In this document: positions 33,801-46,560 of the stretch, in pieces
Layout of the letters: each line of letters opens with the position of its first letter
Numbering within the stretch: position 1 is the first letter of the stretch
Origin: Macquaria australasica
Lineage: Eukaryota > Chordata > Actinopteri > Centrarchiformes > Percichthyidae
Assembly: GCA_005408345.1 (NCBI GenBank)
Contig: SEMN01000329.1
Location: 248,001-312,000 of the forward strand
DNA: 64,000 nucleotides
Reading direction: 5' to 3'
Position numbers and translations under genes: made by a program
Notes under the pieces: model-generated
The model's database searches: none
What the model saw: the letters and a program-made list of their open reading frames with translations, nothing else
Told to the model about the DNA's origin: nothing

Positions 33801-35285
33801 GCGCAAAATCAGAGGTGTTACATTCAGAAATGTGACTATTGTTCCCATCCTTTAAGAAAGCTGACTCTGAATAGTAGAGATAAGTAATTGGAGATGGGTT
33901 GAATAGGCCATTAATGTGTGATGTTTGAGATTATGAGAGACTTTGCATCAAAACAGCACTCAGTACCTTTCAAACACCTCTCATGGAGGTTGACTAAAGG
34001 GCAATCCACACCAGCCAGTATTTTGTTAAGCATATTTTGGAGCGTTTTAGATGTCCGTCACTTGTCTGTATCACAGAACTGATACGCTTCTATTTTCTAC
34101 AAATGTATTAATCTTCACCAGCTCAGAGACTCTCTTGTGCCCTTAGTATATTCTCAATAGGCAACTGTTCGAATTACACAAACCTATTTCTGCTGATAAA
34201 GTCTATTATTTTTGTCTTATCCTTAAATTTGGAAATCAATATGTTGTGAATTTTCTAAAAATATCTGTAATGACTGATCAATATGAACTTTCCAGTTTCA
34301 CTATGACCATATACAGTGGGTGAGGGACATAAATAAAATTAATCAGTAAATAAAATGAACACAGTTTTCTTCCTGTATACTAATTATGGAGCCTTTTCTG
34401 AATAGCAGAAGTATCCATTGAATTTCTGATATTAGTCTGTATGGTAAAGAGAGTTGGTGGCCATAGCAGTGGTTGAAGTCGGTGCGGATAGAACTAACAT
34501 CTGGTGTGGATTTCAGGTCAGCTTCAGATATAGATAACAACAGAAAAATCAAGCTCCAAATGCAGCAATTTACACTGGTCAGCGGGATGAAAACTGCAAG
34601 CACAATTATTCTTCCATTGACTAAACATAGTGGTCAGTCTCTTTGACAATAGTGCAGTAGTGTAGTAACTGGAACCAGTAAATTATTTTAAGCTATATGG
34701 CTTCTTGCTGGTAGCTGGTTGTACATGCCAGCTAATGGGTTGCTTACATCCACTGTTCGAGGTCCAACCGTGTATTACTGAATCCCACATTAAATAAACA
34801 GTCCCCAGAGTGCAGGCTCTGTTGTCGCTTTATGTTGTCTTGGGAATAGCAAGGCCAGCAATGAAGACAATGAGGGAGTAGAATACTAGGTAGGCCTAGT
34901 GAAGTTTTAGACATAAAGGAGCCCAAGTGTATTGTGCAGCTGTCAAACCAGAATTGAGCTAGATGTGACCTGATTTTCCTACGTTAATATCACATGGCAT
35001 TTCAAAATTAGCAAGGCGAACACATGGGACTCCAGCCACTGTTTGCTTTGCTTAATGGTACTGCAGTAGCATGCCTACTTCTGACTGCATGCATGTATGT
35101 GTGTGATGTATCTGCGCTTGGCTAAATGTGTGGTCATGTGCATGCAAGAGTACAATGTCTGTCCATACTCCACATTTCTCTACACAACGCAGTTTAGTAT
35201 ATTGTATTACACCATGCAGTGCAAACCCTCCAACCCAGAAAGCTATAGTAGGAGGAGACTGACAATCCTCGTCAACTTTGGTCTG
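33801..35285. other. Unique non-coding DNA
   Basis: AT-rich unique sequence with no recognised feature. Confidence 0.5.
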
Positions 35286-35720
35286 AATGATAGTGAGGAT
35301 AAATGGGAGGAAGACTAGAAGAGATGGAGGAAAGGAGGAAGGGGAAATTTGAGGTGTGAGAGGAGACGAAAGTGGAGAGAGGAAGAAGAGGGGAAAGAGA
35401 AAGAGGAAAGGTACAGAAAAAATGCGCAAAGAAGAAAGGGAGGATGTAAAGATAAAGAAAGAGGAAGCAATTGACAGCAAAGTAGGAAGTGTATCCTGAC
35501 CTCGTTGCCCCAGCTTTAATGGAAGATTCATGTTCGCAGGGTCATCGATCACCTATGGGAGACAGATAGGAGGGAAGGATCCAGAGCAATAGTTGTGTTT
35601 GGGGAATGAAGAGGTGTGGAGGAGTGAGGTTAGAGAGGGAAGAGGGGAGGAGAGAGGAAGAGGGATAGTGAGAGAGAGAGGAGGAATCTTCAAATCTTGC
35701 AGGAGAAGAGAGATAACAGA
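35286..35720. repeat. Two long purine-rich (GA/GGA) tracts
   Basis: Almost all purine on the + strand at about 35300-35470 and again at about 35560-35715, separated by roughly 90 bases of mixed sequence. The 166-codon minus-strand frame (35052-35552) and its neighbours are phenylalanine/serine/leucine-rich shadows of this pyrimidine strand. Confidence 0.8.
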
Positions 35721-36735
35721 GGAATTATTGAGGTGTATTTTTGATGCCTTTAAATCCTTCAGACCTCCTGTCAGTCTGGTTTTCCTTGCCACATAACAAT
35801 TTCATAGTCAAATTATTGGGATCAAAAGTTGACGAACCCTTTAGAGAAAACATTGATTCAAATTCTATAAATTACAAACTGTTAATAATTACAGTTTTAC
35901 AGGTAGTTAGTTGAACATTTAATCTCGAGAGCACACTGAACGGCCTTCTGTCAATTAAACATATGTATCAGAGGAGATTTGATAAAAGAAGCTCAAACAC
36001 AGAATCAGCTCTCACAGAGAGGCCTTGGAGGTTCAGTGTGATGTTCAAGGGCTTTATGAGAGCATTGCAAGACATTGAGAGCATTTACATGCATTTAAGT
36101 TACCAGGTTATTGCTTCCTTTTTGCAGAGAAGCCCACATTTCTGCTTGTGTTTATGTAACTTATTTTACAATCAGCCACTTAATACTTTAAAACAGCATA
36201 AAATCAAAATCAGACAACTGTTCCTGTTGAATTCACAGTGAACTTTGAGCAGAAGTCTCTCTCCCCTTTAGCAACCAAATAGAAAGAACTGCCAAAAGCC
36301 AGACATTTCTTTATTCCAGACATTGTTTATTTTTAAAGAGGAATTTGCACATCATGAGATATTTAAGTGTCCTAGAAAGTATTTTTCAAGATGAAATTTT
36401 TACATTAATACTTCATGACTTCCTTTATGTCCCATCCCTCTCTTTTGGGTCAACATATCTGACATATAGTGCTGAATACTCAATAGTGAAACTTATAGTA
36501 AAACATACGCTGGTTAAGGTATACCTTTGACATCAGAAATGACTTGATATATAACACGTGACTTCACAACACCTCCGATTTTATTTGTTTGATTTTACCC
36601 AAGACACATTGCTGTAGTCACAGCTGTCAAGGATCATGCCAAAACACTGTTGAAATATTTTAAAAGAACTCAAAGAAAAATCGATGTTTCAGGATGTTTT
36701 CATATAAAACTTTCTGCATCAATTCTAAAAACAAT
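35721..36735. other. AT-rich unique DNA
   Basis: No recognised gene or repeat until the tandem duplication begins at about 36736. Confidence 0.5.
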
Positions 36736-37207
36736 TTTTCTTTATACTAGAAACTATTTCCATCTTTTGTCTGTTTACAAAAAAATCAATTATCACACTG
36801 TGCACACAAAGAAAAAAATGCATTTTTGTTGTGGCAAGGTTAGGGAGCAAAATGTCTATAAGTTGTTTAGAGTTGAACAACAGAACAAAAAAAGTTATAC
36901 TGGACATACTAAACACACTCTTATAGCCTTGCACACATCCTACAACGAATACATACATGTACACACACACACACACACAACATGTTTTCTTTATACTAGA
37001 AACTATTTCCATCTTTTGTCTGTTTACAAAAAAATCAATTATCACACTGTGCACACAAAGAAAAAAATGCCTTTTTGTTGTGGCAAGGTTAGGGAGCAAA
37101 ATGTCTATAAGTTGTTTAGAGTTGAACAACAGAACAAAAAAAGTTATCCTGGACATACTAAACACACTCTTGTAGACTTGCACACATCCTACAATGAATA
37201 CATACAT

Positions 37208-37264
<57 letters not shown>
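36736..37264. repeat. 249-bp tandem duplication, each copy ending in a (CA)n tract
   Basis: The block starting TTTATACTAGAAAC is present at 36741 and again at 36990, offset 249 bases. Copies run roughly 36736-36984 and 36985-37233. I count about five substitutions over the ~235 unique bases (for example TGCATTTTTG/TGCCTTTTTG and TTATACTGG/TTATCCTGG), about 98% identity. Each ends in (CA)n, about 10 units in copy 1 (36960-36979) and about 27 in copy 2 (37211-37264). Because 249 is divisible by 3, open frames run through both copies on both strands (208 codons +, 178 codons -). These are artefacts. Confidence 0.95.
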
Positions 37265-37266
<2 letters not shown>

Positions 37267-37627
37267 TAAACTATAACAGGTCTTTAGTGAGTAAGATTTG
37301 CTCCTTGGCAGCAGATGAATGACACCCAGACACACACTCCCTCCTCTCTTGCAGCCTTCCTACTAATCATCACACACTCGGTTGGGCCACGAGAAAGCCA
37401 GTGTGTGTGCGTGCTTGAGTGTGTCCATATTATGACATGAGTGCTTATCTTAGGATGTGTGATTTGACGTATTATATGCCCGCTCTGTTGTTGGTGTGTG
37501 TGCGCGCGTGAATGTGTGTTTTACTCGCACTTGACTAGCCATCTATGTGAAATGAGTGCAAATGTGCCACCGAGGTGTGAGTGTGTCTGTGTGCACTCTG
37601 CCTGTATGCTCTGCCAGTCTCTGTGCT

Positions 37628-37631
<4 letters not shown>

Positions 37632-37674
<43 letters not shown>
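37632..37674. repeat. (TG)n microsatellite
   Basis: About 42 bp of pure TG. A (GA)-rich tract follows at 37728-37775 and (CT)n at 37848-37868. Confidence 0.97.
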
Positions 37675-37676
<2 letters not shown>

Positions 37677-38289
37677 TTGGTTGGTCTTACAAGTGCCGGG
37701 GCAGTAAGCTTGTGTACACTGGTAAGGAAGAGAGAGAAAGAGAAAGAAAGAGTGAGAAAGCAAGAAAGACAGAGAGTGGGGGGTCTCTGGGGGTTAATGG
37801 TGCTACATGATTACGGTCTGTTGTAGGTCAACCTGTTGTTCTCTTCCTCTCTCTCTCTCTCTCTCTCTTTGCCTCTGCCTTTCCCTCCATTCCTCCCTCT
37901 CCCTGGCTTGCACCTGCCTACTCCGCCCCGGCATTGTGCCGCTGTGAAAACGTTTAACCGATGCTGAATGAACCAGCCACCCCCCTCCCTCCCTCCCTCC
38001 CTTGCCATTCCCTTCAGTGTTGGAGAACTAGCAGGGGTGGGAGTGGGGCAGGATATAGAGAGATAGAGAAAATGGGGCAGGGGGGCAACAAAGGGCACAT
38101 TCTCCCCTCCCCTGCATACTTTGCCCCACTTCATTCTGGCCCAGCCCAGAGCAGAGGGCTTTGTTTCCGGGACAAGGCAGAAATATGGCTGATCGCTCCA
38201 CTCTTCCAAAGTGAGCATCACAGCATGGAAAGAGGGGTGGAAGGGCAGAAGGGAGAGGAGAGGAACTGGAATGCAGAAATACTGTAGCG

Positions 38290-39515
38290 AAGGTTGAAAG
38301 GTATGAACACGATGTTAACTGCTTAACAGGTCACAAAACCATCATAACCCAAAACATCTGCTATAACCCTCCCTTTACACACACTCATACTGTAGGCAAT
38401 GCAGGGCCTTCCACTATGCTGGAGTGGGGTCACAGCGAGGAGGACAAGGGGTCAAATTCAGGATGGGGCCAAGTTAGCTCCTCACTTAAGTTGAAATAAT
38501 GTCACCAAAACAGGTGCTTAAATATGGATGAACCCGGCCCTGACATAATCGGTCACATGACTACAGCGAGACTCTCTGAGCAGATGTGATATTTGTATCA
38601 ACTACAATATGTATAATAACATCAAGATTGACATCTTTATGACACATTAAGTGAGTTAATGTTGCCCGTATCACAGGTCAATGAAAATGTCACATACAGT
38701 GACTGAATTTTGTTACTTACTCTAACCCTCAGTGACTTCTTGGTAACCTGATTAAAGGTATAATCCAGCCTTCCACTTAATAACGTAAGTAGTTTTATAG
38801 TAAGACAGGGAGACATGTCACCCCCAGTAATTTCATTTAATTGATTTGTCCCCCTCAATTAACTTCATCAAGTGCCCAGGACAATCTCACCCTTAAAAGC
38901 GTGACATAGCGAAAACAACTGAGAGATCCACTCAAATGTTTGTATTTTTTCCCATTACTCCCCAGTTTGGTATGCCCCATTCCTCTGCACTGTGGCCCCA
39001 GTCGCTTCTAACTCCACTGTTGACCTGAGCTTGTTATCCCCTGCTATCCCCTCCATTTCTCCCTCATTGCAGGTGGCCCAACCAGTAGGAATCGCTAGTG
39101 TGGTGACATGATCCCTCGCTGGCTTCCCACTTTGGTTTTGTTGGTACGCACATCAAAGACAGAGCTACAGCTGCTGGTAATCAATGCAGCGAAGGGCAAG
39201 AACTTTGCCCCTGCACCAACTGTGTAACAGTGGCTCATTATATACGTTTTAAACAGGGAGAAAATTTCACAGGTGAAAATATTTACACTACATTTACTTG
39301 CTGCTTATGTCAGCTTTCTAACTTAGTGTAATTAACATTTCTCTGGCAGTCATGCTGCAAATATCACTTTCAGGGTGCTAGCTGGCTAGCTTAAGTCAGC
39401 AATGCAGACAGTTACCTGTAGCTACACTACATTAATTTGAAAGTGTGTGTTTGTTGTGACAGGCCAATCCAAAGCTGTCAATTATGAGGAATCACATGAC
39501 TGATAGTTAGACCTC
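38290..39515. other. Unique non-coding DNA
   Basis: Unrecognised unique sequence. A duplicated GCTAGCTGGCTAGCTTA palindromic patch lies at 39378-39394. Confidence 0.45.
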
Positions 39516-39851
39516 GCTGTGTCCGAAATCACTCCCTCGTTCACTCATTCACTACTCCCTAAATAATAAACAGTCTTACTTAACATAGTCTACTCTATAG
39601 TGAGCAACACTGAGTCAACATTTTGCGTCATCACTGACAGGTGTAGTGTCGTAACAACAATAACTTTCGCGTCCACAAAATGTGAAGTAGTGAAAGTAGT
39701 CTACATGCCATGGGAACTACTTTTTCTTTCTATTTTTTAGGTCATTATATAGTACACATATTTCACAATCAGAATTCAGATACTCAAATAAAAAGACAGT
39801 GGCTAAATGTAATGCAATACATAGTAAATAGGGAGGGATTTTGGATGCAGC
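39516..39851 (+). mobile_element. 336-bp MITE with inverted terminal repeats
   Basis: Left end GCTGTGTCCGAAATCACTCC; right end, read on the minus strand, GCTGCATCCAAAATCCCTCC. They match at 16 of 20 positions. The next bases (CTCGTTCACTCATTCACTA on the left, CTATTTACTATGTATTGC on the reverse right) retain a family likeness. This is the layout of an abundant teleost MITE whose ends read TCCGAAATCACTCCCTATTC, recalled from memory. No coding capacity. I could not settle a target-site duplication; CTC occurs on both flanks. The interior has the expected GTAGTGAAAGTAGTC-type short direct repeats. Confidence 0.78.
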
Positions 39852-41390
39852 CCCTCTCTCTTCAAGGAGTTATTTGTCTGCACGTCCTTAAAAAGTTGTA
39901 CATTTTTCACGTTTCTCATAATATTTGGACTAAATCTATTAATATGTCTCAAATTTGAATGCATTATCTTAATTTCAACATCTTATTTATTTTAAAGAGA
40001 GAAAATATAGTCTGCCCACCCCTTAAATCAACCATCAGTGTCAGACTGCTAAATTAGAATTACTGCTAACATGACCTTTTCTCAATACACTGTTCGGGTC
40101 AGGATGTCATGTGAAGTCCTGAAGGGTTACATATAGTACGCAGTGTATTATTCACATGAATAGTATCCCATTAAGAACATCACCCACGTGTTGTTAAAGA
40201 TTATAATTGTAGTGGCTTGAAGAGATCCCAGTGGATGTCTCCTCCAAAGTTGAAATGAAAATTATGCCCTTGTTGACCAAACATCACATTAAAGCATTAT
40301 TGTCTCTCCACTCTCAACTTCCCTCAAGTGTGAAAACTTGCAACGCTGTTGTTCTCTGAGTGGTTCGCTAAAAGGCATTCTGGGAAATGTAGGAAATCGC
40401 TGACAGCACTAGGCATAAATGAGGCAAGTTGTTGAAAAATATGATCACCCAAAAGTAAATTACAACACTTCATTACAAAATACTGTAACTCTTGGAATGC
40501 ACACATCTCTCTGAAGGTGGATTTTTTCTTAATTAACCCTGGGCCAAATAAAGCCATATTTACTAAATATATACTTAAACATATATTTAGGCCGAGCATA
40601 TACAGAATTTAGTATATTAAAATATGTTGTTTAACAGATGAATACTTTAGATGGAATTTCTGAAAAACATTCCAGCCACCAATTACAGTTTTTACAACAT
40701 TTGAAATGCAGTTCTTTAACTTTAAAGAGACTTCAGTTCAGTATTTCAGCTTATCAACATTGACTAATGGAAAAAAAAAAAAACTCTGATAAATGGTTCC
40801 CAGTGTGTAATATCCAGTGTTAAACATGTTGCTACAGTACACTTGTGTATTTGCTCAACTTGTGTTGGTAGCTATTATACCTTATCAGGATTTCTGCAAA
40901 ACAGAAAAGTTTGGTAACACTGAAAATGAAAAGATGTCAATAATTTGGTATCTGAGAAAAAATGAAGCCGAGGCTGGTTATGTTTCCATTGTTCAGTATC
41001 AGCTCTTGGCTCATTATTGTGGGGAAATGTATTTCATAACATAGTTTTCTCCCAGACCTTCCTAGCTTTCACACCAATAGTCCTCTGATATGGAAGAGGG
41101 GAAAAAAACATTTTATTTCAATGCTGTATTCATTTTGCATTAAACAAGGCACATTCATTCAAGACATATTTTCTCTCTCGCACAAATATCCACAGACACA
41201 CACATGTGAACATATCCATAGAGCGGGGCTGAAAAAACAATTACAGTTTCTCATTAAGGCACTCCTAATCCCTTTATGCAAAACACAGTTACACAAGTAC
41301 ACACAATGAGGAAAAAGAGAGAATGAGGGAGGGGAGGAAAGAGGAGGGAGAGTGAAGAAAAAAATGTAGCGCAAATGCGAGGAGAATAAT
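39852..41390. other. AT-rich unique DNA
   Basis: Contains an A run at 40770-40782 and purine-rich sequence at 41308-41360. No gene or transposon recognised. Confidence 0.5.
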
Positions 41391-41394
41391 TACA

Positions 41395-42150
41395 TATATC
41401 ATGAAGCCGTCCCTTTTATTTCGGATGTCACTTCTGATGTCACTGGCCGGCTTTGGCGCTAATTTGAATTCAGACCTTTATCAGTCGCCGACAGCAGATT
41501 TTGAGTGACAGCGCCACCAAACGCCTCTCGCCAGCCGTCCTATTGATTTCTCTAAATCCCCAACAATAGCATTTGCATGCTTGTTTCTGTTATAATACAG
41601 ATATGCCGTTTTGGAAATTAAAGAGCGGCAGGCAGACCAGAGGTAACTAATTGTGTGCCTGTGTAATGAGTGCAGTTTCAATTTGATATAACCCACAGCT
41701 TTTCCCCTCGCAGGCCCGCGCTAAGTACTTTCAAGTCTTTGTGGGGAAATAATTGATTTTTGTGCTTTGGGCACAGGGAAAACTATTATGATCTTTTTGA
41801 ATAATGGCAGCGGGAGGAAAGGCACGTTGAACGATTTAAATTGGTATTAGAGGAGAGGAAGGAAGGAAAAGGGAGCTTGGGGACGGGCGCAGGACTGATA
41901 GCGTAGCGGAGTCCTGGATTTGACTGACAGTCGGCAAATGGCTCCCGCTTTGTTGATTACTCATTCTCTTAAGGTGGAAGTGGGGCAATGTGAGGTGTCG
42001 TTACGGCAGTAAGTAAAGCCACATTGAGCCTGACTGGCTGGATTGCTGGCTCGGGGTAAGGAGAAGACGGAGGGATGGTGAGAGGAGGGCGGTCAGGGTG
42101 GTCTGGCTGGCTCGCGATGCCAGGGGCCTGTTAGCGGGCCAAAACAGTGG
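41395..42150. promoter_or_regulatory. Candidate conserved non-coding element cluster, first block
   Basis: Unique, GC-balanced and CpG-containing. GATGTCACT is repeated 12 bp apart at 41424-41432 and 41436-41444. GCGCTAATTTGAATTC follows at 41457-41472, then TTTATCAGTCGCC and GAGTGACAGCGCC. An exact POU octamer ATTTGCAT lies at 41571-41578, and TTTGGAAATTAAAGAGC and GGTAACTAATTGTG follow. From 41830 the sequence becomes purine-rich and less distinctive. This is the texture of vertebrate developmental enhancers. No exon signals were seen. Conservation not tested. Confidence 0.4.
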
Positions 42151-42465
42151 GTGAATGAACAAGCACACAGGGTGGGGTTGGCACATTGTCATATAGCTTC
42201 AGGGTGCTGTGTGTGTGTGTGTGTATTTTTGAACAGGATGGTGAAAATTAAAACTCAGTGTGCAAAGTCACAGAACACTCCTGTGGATGGTTTTAAACCT
42301 GTGCATGTGTTTGTGTCTGTAGATGCATTACAGAATGTGTGTGTCTGTTTGCACCACATGCCAACCAATCTGATTTATTTGAGGGAAATGTGATTATTCT
42401 GGATATCAGTGAGCCATGCTGTCTTTCTCTCTCATGACTGAGAAATCCTTTTTTCCTCTGTCCCT

Positions 42466-42466
<1 letters not shown>

Positions 42467-42519
<53 letters not shown>
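42467..42519. repeat. Long (CT)n microsatellite
   Basis: About 53 bp of pure CT. The minus-strand arginine/glutamate-repeat frames here are artefacts. A short (TG)8 lies at 42209-42224. Confidence 0.98.
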
Positions 42520-42524
<5 letters not shown>

Positions 42525-42599
42525 CTGAGGCTTTGTTTCCTTTGTAACAAAAGCAGGGTTTCTTAGTTAATTCGGCATGTTCGAATTTCACACTCTTAA

Positions 42600-42990
42600 T
42601 TGTACGCAGAGATAAACAGGTTTTTCGATTGTGGACAAGGGTGGCAGTGGGAGAGGGAGCGGGGGGCTACTGGCTTTACTCTCCTGTTGTCGTTTTACAT
42701 GGTGGAGGGCAACAACCGTGCCATGTTCTCTTGTCCTTTGAAGCCCACTGGTTCCCCATTAAAATTACAGCGACCGCTTTCAATGGCGTTATCCAATACT
42801 CGAGGCTTCTGAGTGACAGCCAAGTACAAAAGGAAAAGAGAAGACTGGTTTGGGAAGGCATACTGTCACCGAGCAATCTTGTGAACCAGACACACCACTG
42901 TACCACCAACATCAAATACAAGGAGAGCATGTGTACAGCACTCTCACATGTTGTCCTGGTTTTGCTGTAATACAAGAGTGACATGTTTGT
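42600..42990. promoter_or_regulatory. Unique block, possible regulatory element
   Basis: CGCTTTCAATGGCGTTATCC, CCATTAAAATTACAGCGACC and TGAGTGACAGCCAAG occur in GC-balanced unique sequence. Overlapping short frames on both strands carry no recognisable domain. Confidence 0.2.
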
Positions 42991-43890
42991 TTATAACAGG
43001 TCTTCACTGCAGCTTAGGTCGTATTGTTGGTGGGCTACATTTCAAAGTGACACAAGTATTTTACACAGTGACAATATAGGGCACGACATAGAGAAACTGT
43101 CCTTAGCTTTTTGTACGAAAGAAACATAGAATTATTGTGATAGAATTCAACAACAACAAGAAGTGTATTTGGATTTCTAAATGTCTTTTCACTTTGCCTG
43201 AATTTTTGAATTTTGACTGTCTCGGATCATTTTAATATAATACAAGAAGAAATATTTGCTTATTTGGTAAAACATATCATTAAAGTTAGTGAAGATGACC
43301 TCAAGATAATTTATGTCATAAATTCAATAGTTTCTGAATCTTACTTACCTGCTATTTTTCACATGTAAAAATACACCTATGGATCAGTCTCATTTAATAT
43401 AAAAACATATTTTTGACCGTTACTTTTTCAGAGATCAATCTTGCCTCTGAAAATGCAGAATGACTGAAACATTTAAATCCAAAAGAAAATGGTCACAGTT
43501 GAACTCTTGATGTGAAAAGCAAACGCTGGGTTGATTTTTAAAGAGATCTCTAAATAATACTGCAGTTAGCTCCTTGAATGAATAAACCTGCTGAGCATTG
43601 ATTTTTGGATCTGTGAGGTTGCATGTGCACGTTTGCTGCTGTCTTTTCAGGGTCGTATGAATACCAATATCATATCTACACATGGTAAGCTGGGAGAAAA
43701 AGCAGTGAGGGGGATGAAGAGAGAAGAAACAAATACAGGGAGAGGAGAGACGATCGCCCTGGGCACAGAGGCTGCAGCAGCTGCGTGCAGGTGGCTGTGC
43801 TTTGCCCTGTCGCTTCTCCTGTCAATACAGTCCAGATGTGATGGCTTAATACTGTTAGCGCAGGCTTAGCAGGGTGTGGTGTGACACTGT
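42991..43890. other. AT-rich unique DNA
   Basis: No recognised gene or transposon. More GC-rich at 43740-43865 with CAGCAGCTGCGTGCAGG. Confidence 0.5.
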
Positions 43891-43904
43891 GAGTGTGTGT
43901 CTTT

Positions 43905-44024
43905 GGGATGTGTGTGTGTGTGTGTGTGTGTGAAGGGTCAACTCATGCAAACAGAAAGGCAGTGTGTGTGCTCCATGGCCCCCAGCCACCATGTCTAAGT
44001 CTCCCAAGTCAACACACGCACACA

Positions 44025-44121
<97 letters not shown>
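43905..44121. repeat. (TG)n and very long (CA)n microsatellites
   Basis: (TG)12 at 43908-43931, a unique spacer, a CA/CGCA transition at 44012-44028, and pure (CA)46 at about 44029-44121. The histidine/threonine-repeat and valine/cysteine-repeat frames here are not genes. Confidence 0.98.
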
Positions 44122-44122
<1 letters not shown>

Positions 44123-44269
44123 AAAGCAAGGCCCTCTGTATTGTGCCAGTCACATTGTTTCTTGTGACCCTCTGTCAAGAGTAGGCCGGCTGGTCTGAAG
44201 ACCAAGAGACACCCAGAGCAAAACAAACAGAAAGAGATGAAGCTATTAGGCAGGATCACAAACACTCAT

Positions 44270-44745
44270 TTAGAAAACTAACTTAGGTTGTCTTTAATTT
44301 ATAACAGAATTTGATATGTTTGTTATATTTATATGGAAACTCAAAGACAACATTATGTTTCTATTTATTAGTTTTTTTAAATTCCATTAATATGTAATGA
44401 AAAAGCCACTTAAATCAAAAATAATTAACAGGTTGAATATAGACTTTTATAATGTAAATCCACTTTGTACACACATCATTCTTTACACACATAAGTACTG
44501 AAAATAACTGTTCTGTGCTTTTCAATTATGAAAAACCAGCTCTTCCACAGAGTATTTTTGTTGTTATTTTAATAATTAAAACTTAAAGTGCTTTAAATAA
44601 ATGTATTTTAGCAATACAGTATCATTCCATGTGCCTTTGTGTGCGTGTTGTTTTCATTCAATGAGTCTATTGTTTGAATTCCCCTGATGTTTTCCAACAA
44701 GGTGCTGCATGCAATTAAAAAAAATCAAACCCAGAAATGCCATTA
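44270..44745. other. AT-rich unique DNA
   Basis: Strongly AT-rich with no recognised feature. Confidence 0.5.
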
Positions 44746-44950
44746 ATGTGAGAATGTTTCCTGCTATAAACCCTGCGGCTCATAAACCACAGAGATGCTT
44801 CAGCCAGAGAGTGTTTGTGACAGTTAGCAAGTGTTGAAAATTGTGTTTATCTTCACTTGACGGTCTATTCAGCAGCACTGACAGGAGAGCGCTTTACTCA
44901 AAGGCAAAGTTATCGTGATGATTTGCTCGGTCCACTGAGACAATGGTTAG
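44746..44950. promoter_or_regulatory. Candidate conserved non-coding element
   Basis: Unique block with GCCATTAATGTGAGAATG, CTATAAACCCTGCGGCTCAT, AAACCACAG (RUNX-type core) and AAAGTTATCGTGATGATTTG. No repeat or exon signal. Inferred. Confidence 0.3.
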
Positions 44951-45052
44951 ATTTTCTATAATTTGAGATGGAGTCAAGTGAAATGACATTAAGTAAATAA
45001 ATGAAATTGCATAGTATGTACAAAATTACTGTGGCGGTGAGCAATGTTTTAG

Positions 45053-45063
45053 TGTGTGTGTGT

Positions 45064-45110
<47 letters not shown>
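45053..45110. repeat. Compound (TG)n(GA)n microsatellite
   Basis: Six TG units then about 46 bases of GA with one AAA interruption. Confidence 0.98.
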
Positions 45111-45112
<2 letters not shown>

Positions 45113-45132
45113 TAGATGAACATTTATAGGAG

Positions 45133-45150
45133 AAATTTGCATTTGCAAAT
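45133..45150 (+). promoter_or_regulatory. Overlapping POU-octamer-like sites
   Basis: AAATTTGCATTTGCAAAT contains an exact octamer ATTTGCAT (45135-45142) overlapping a palindromic ATTTGCAAAT (45141-45150). That gives two POU-type half-sites in opposite orientation sharing bases. Functional meaning is an inference; the flanks are AT-rich. Confidence 0.35.
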
Positions 45151-45539
45151 TGACATATTTTTCAAACACTCCAGTTCTTCCTGATTTCAAAATATTTCCT
45201 GGCAATGCCAATGTTGGTGTGCTATGTGCATATATCATCTAAGTGTTAGGATATCAGTGCTACCACAGTGTGTGTATGGCTTGCAATACGTACGTCCCAG
45301 AGTGTGCGATACAAAATGAGCCACTTTAGAGTGTACACACACACACACACACTGCTCAGAGCACTTGGCCTCTCTTTCTATCCCTCTCTCTTTCTCCCTA
45401 ACTCACTTCTCACCCTCTTTCCATCAGTCTCCCCCTGCTTGTCCCACTCTTTCTAAATGAACCTCCTCATGTTCATTCCACCTCCTTCCATCCACCTCTC
45501 TCCCTCCATCTCCCACTCCCTCCTTCTCTCTTTCTCAGG

Positions 45540-45905
45540 GAAGCGGCGGTGGTTAATTTAGTTGGTCATAACTAATAGCAGCTAATCTGCGGGGCGGGAG
45601 TCTGCTGAGGATATTGGACAGTGTCGAGGTTAATCGCAGCCCGCCCGGTTAGCCAAGGCAGACAAGGGAAGGAGAGGGGAGGAGGGTGGAAGAGGAAGAG
45701 GTGGAGGAGGAGGAGGAGGAGGGCTTAATTCCACCGAAGGCAAATGGCATGCCGGTTTTTATCTGGGCCCCTGATAAGGGAGCGCTAATACACCGAGGAG
45801 AATGGATGCTCAAGGGCCGGGTTCCCCTTATCAGCAAACTTTACAACAGGAGCCCCGGACTAACGGCGCAACCCCCACGCCGCGCACAATAAGCACCTCA
45901 TTTCA
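45540..45905. promoter_or_regulatory. Candidate conserved non-coding element pair
   Basis: Two unique blocks (45540-45660 and 45720-45900) flank a GAGGAGGA tract. Block 1 has GGTTAATTTAGTTGGTCATA, ACTAATAGCAGCTAATC and GGTTAATCGCAGCC. Block 2 has GGCTTAATTCCACCG, TTTTTATCTGGGCCCCTGAT, AAGGGAGCGCTAATACACCG and CCCCTTATCAGCAAAC, with GATA-type TTATC sites in both halves. The 62- to 68-codon frames are not supported as genes. Confidence 0.4.
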
Positions 45906-46194
45906 CCTCTCAAGCAGAACTATCGCCACACCACCACCCACTACCCACCCGCCCCTCTCGTACGCCTGCATGCACGTACACACTTACACACACGTACGCT
46001 GCATTCTCTCCACTTCACTTTTCCTGGTCGCCAACCCCGCCCACCTCCACCTCCTCCACCGCCCCATCCCATCAAGCCACAGAACACACACATTTACGTG
46101 GACACACACACTTGCACACACACTTACATACGCGCCACTTCCCTCCCCGTCTCTCTGCAGCCCAGAGCAGGCAGCCACCAGGAATAGGGGAGTA

Positions 46195-46560
<366 letters not shown>

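Noticed and set aside
35052..35552. 166-codon minus-strand frame
   Set aside because: Shadow of a homopurine tract; F/S/L/P-rich low complexity.
36650..37276. 208-codon + frame and 178-codon - frame
   Set aside because: Both run through the 249-bp tandem duplication, whose length is a multiple of 3, and end in (CA)n. The repeated peptide and lack of any domain or splice context argue against a gene.
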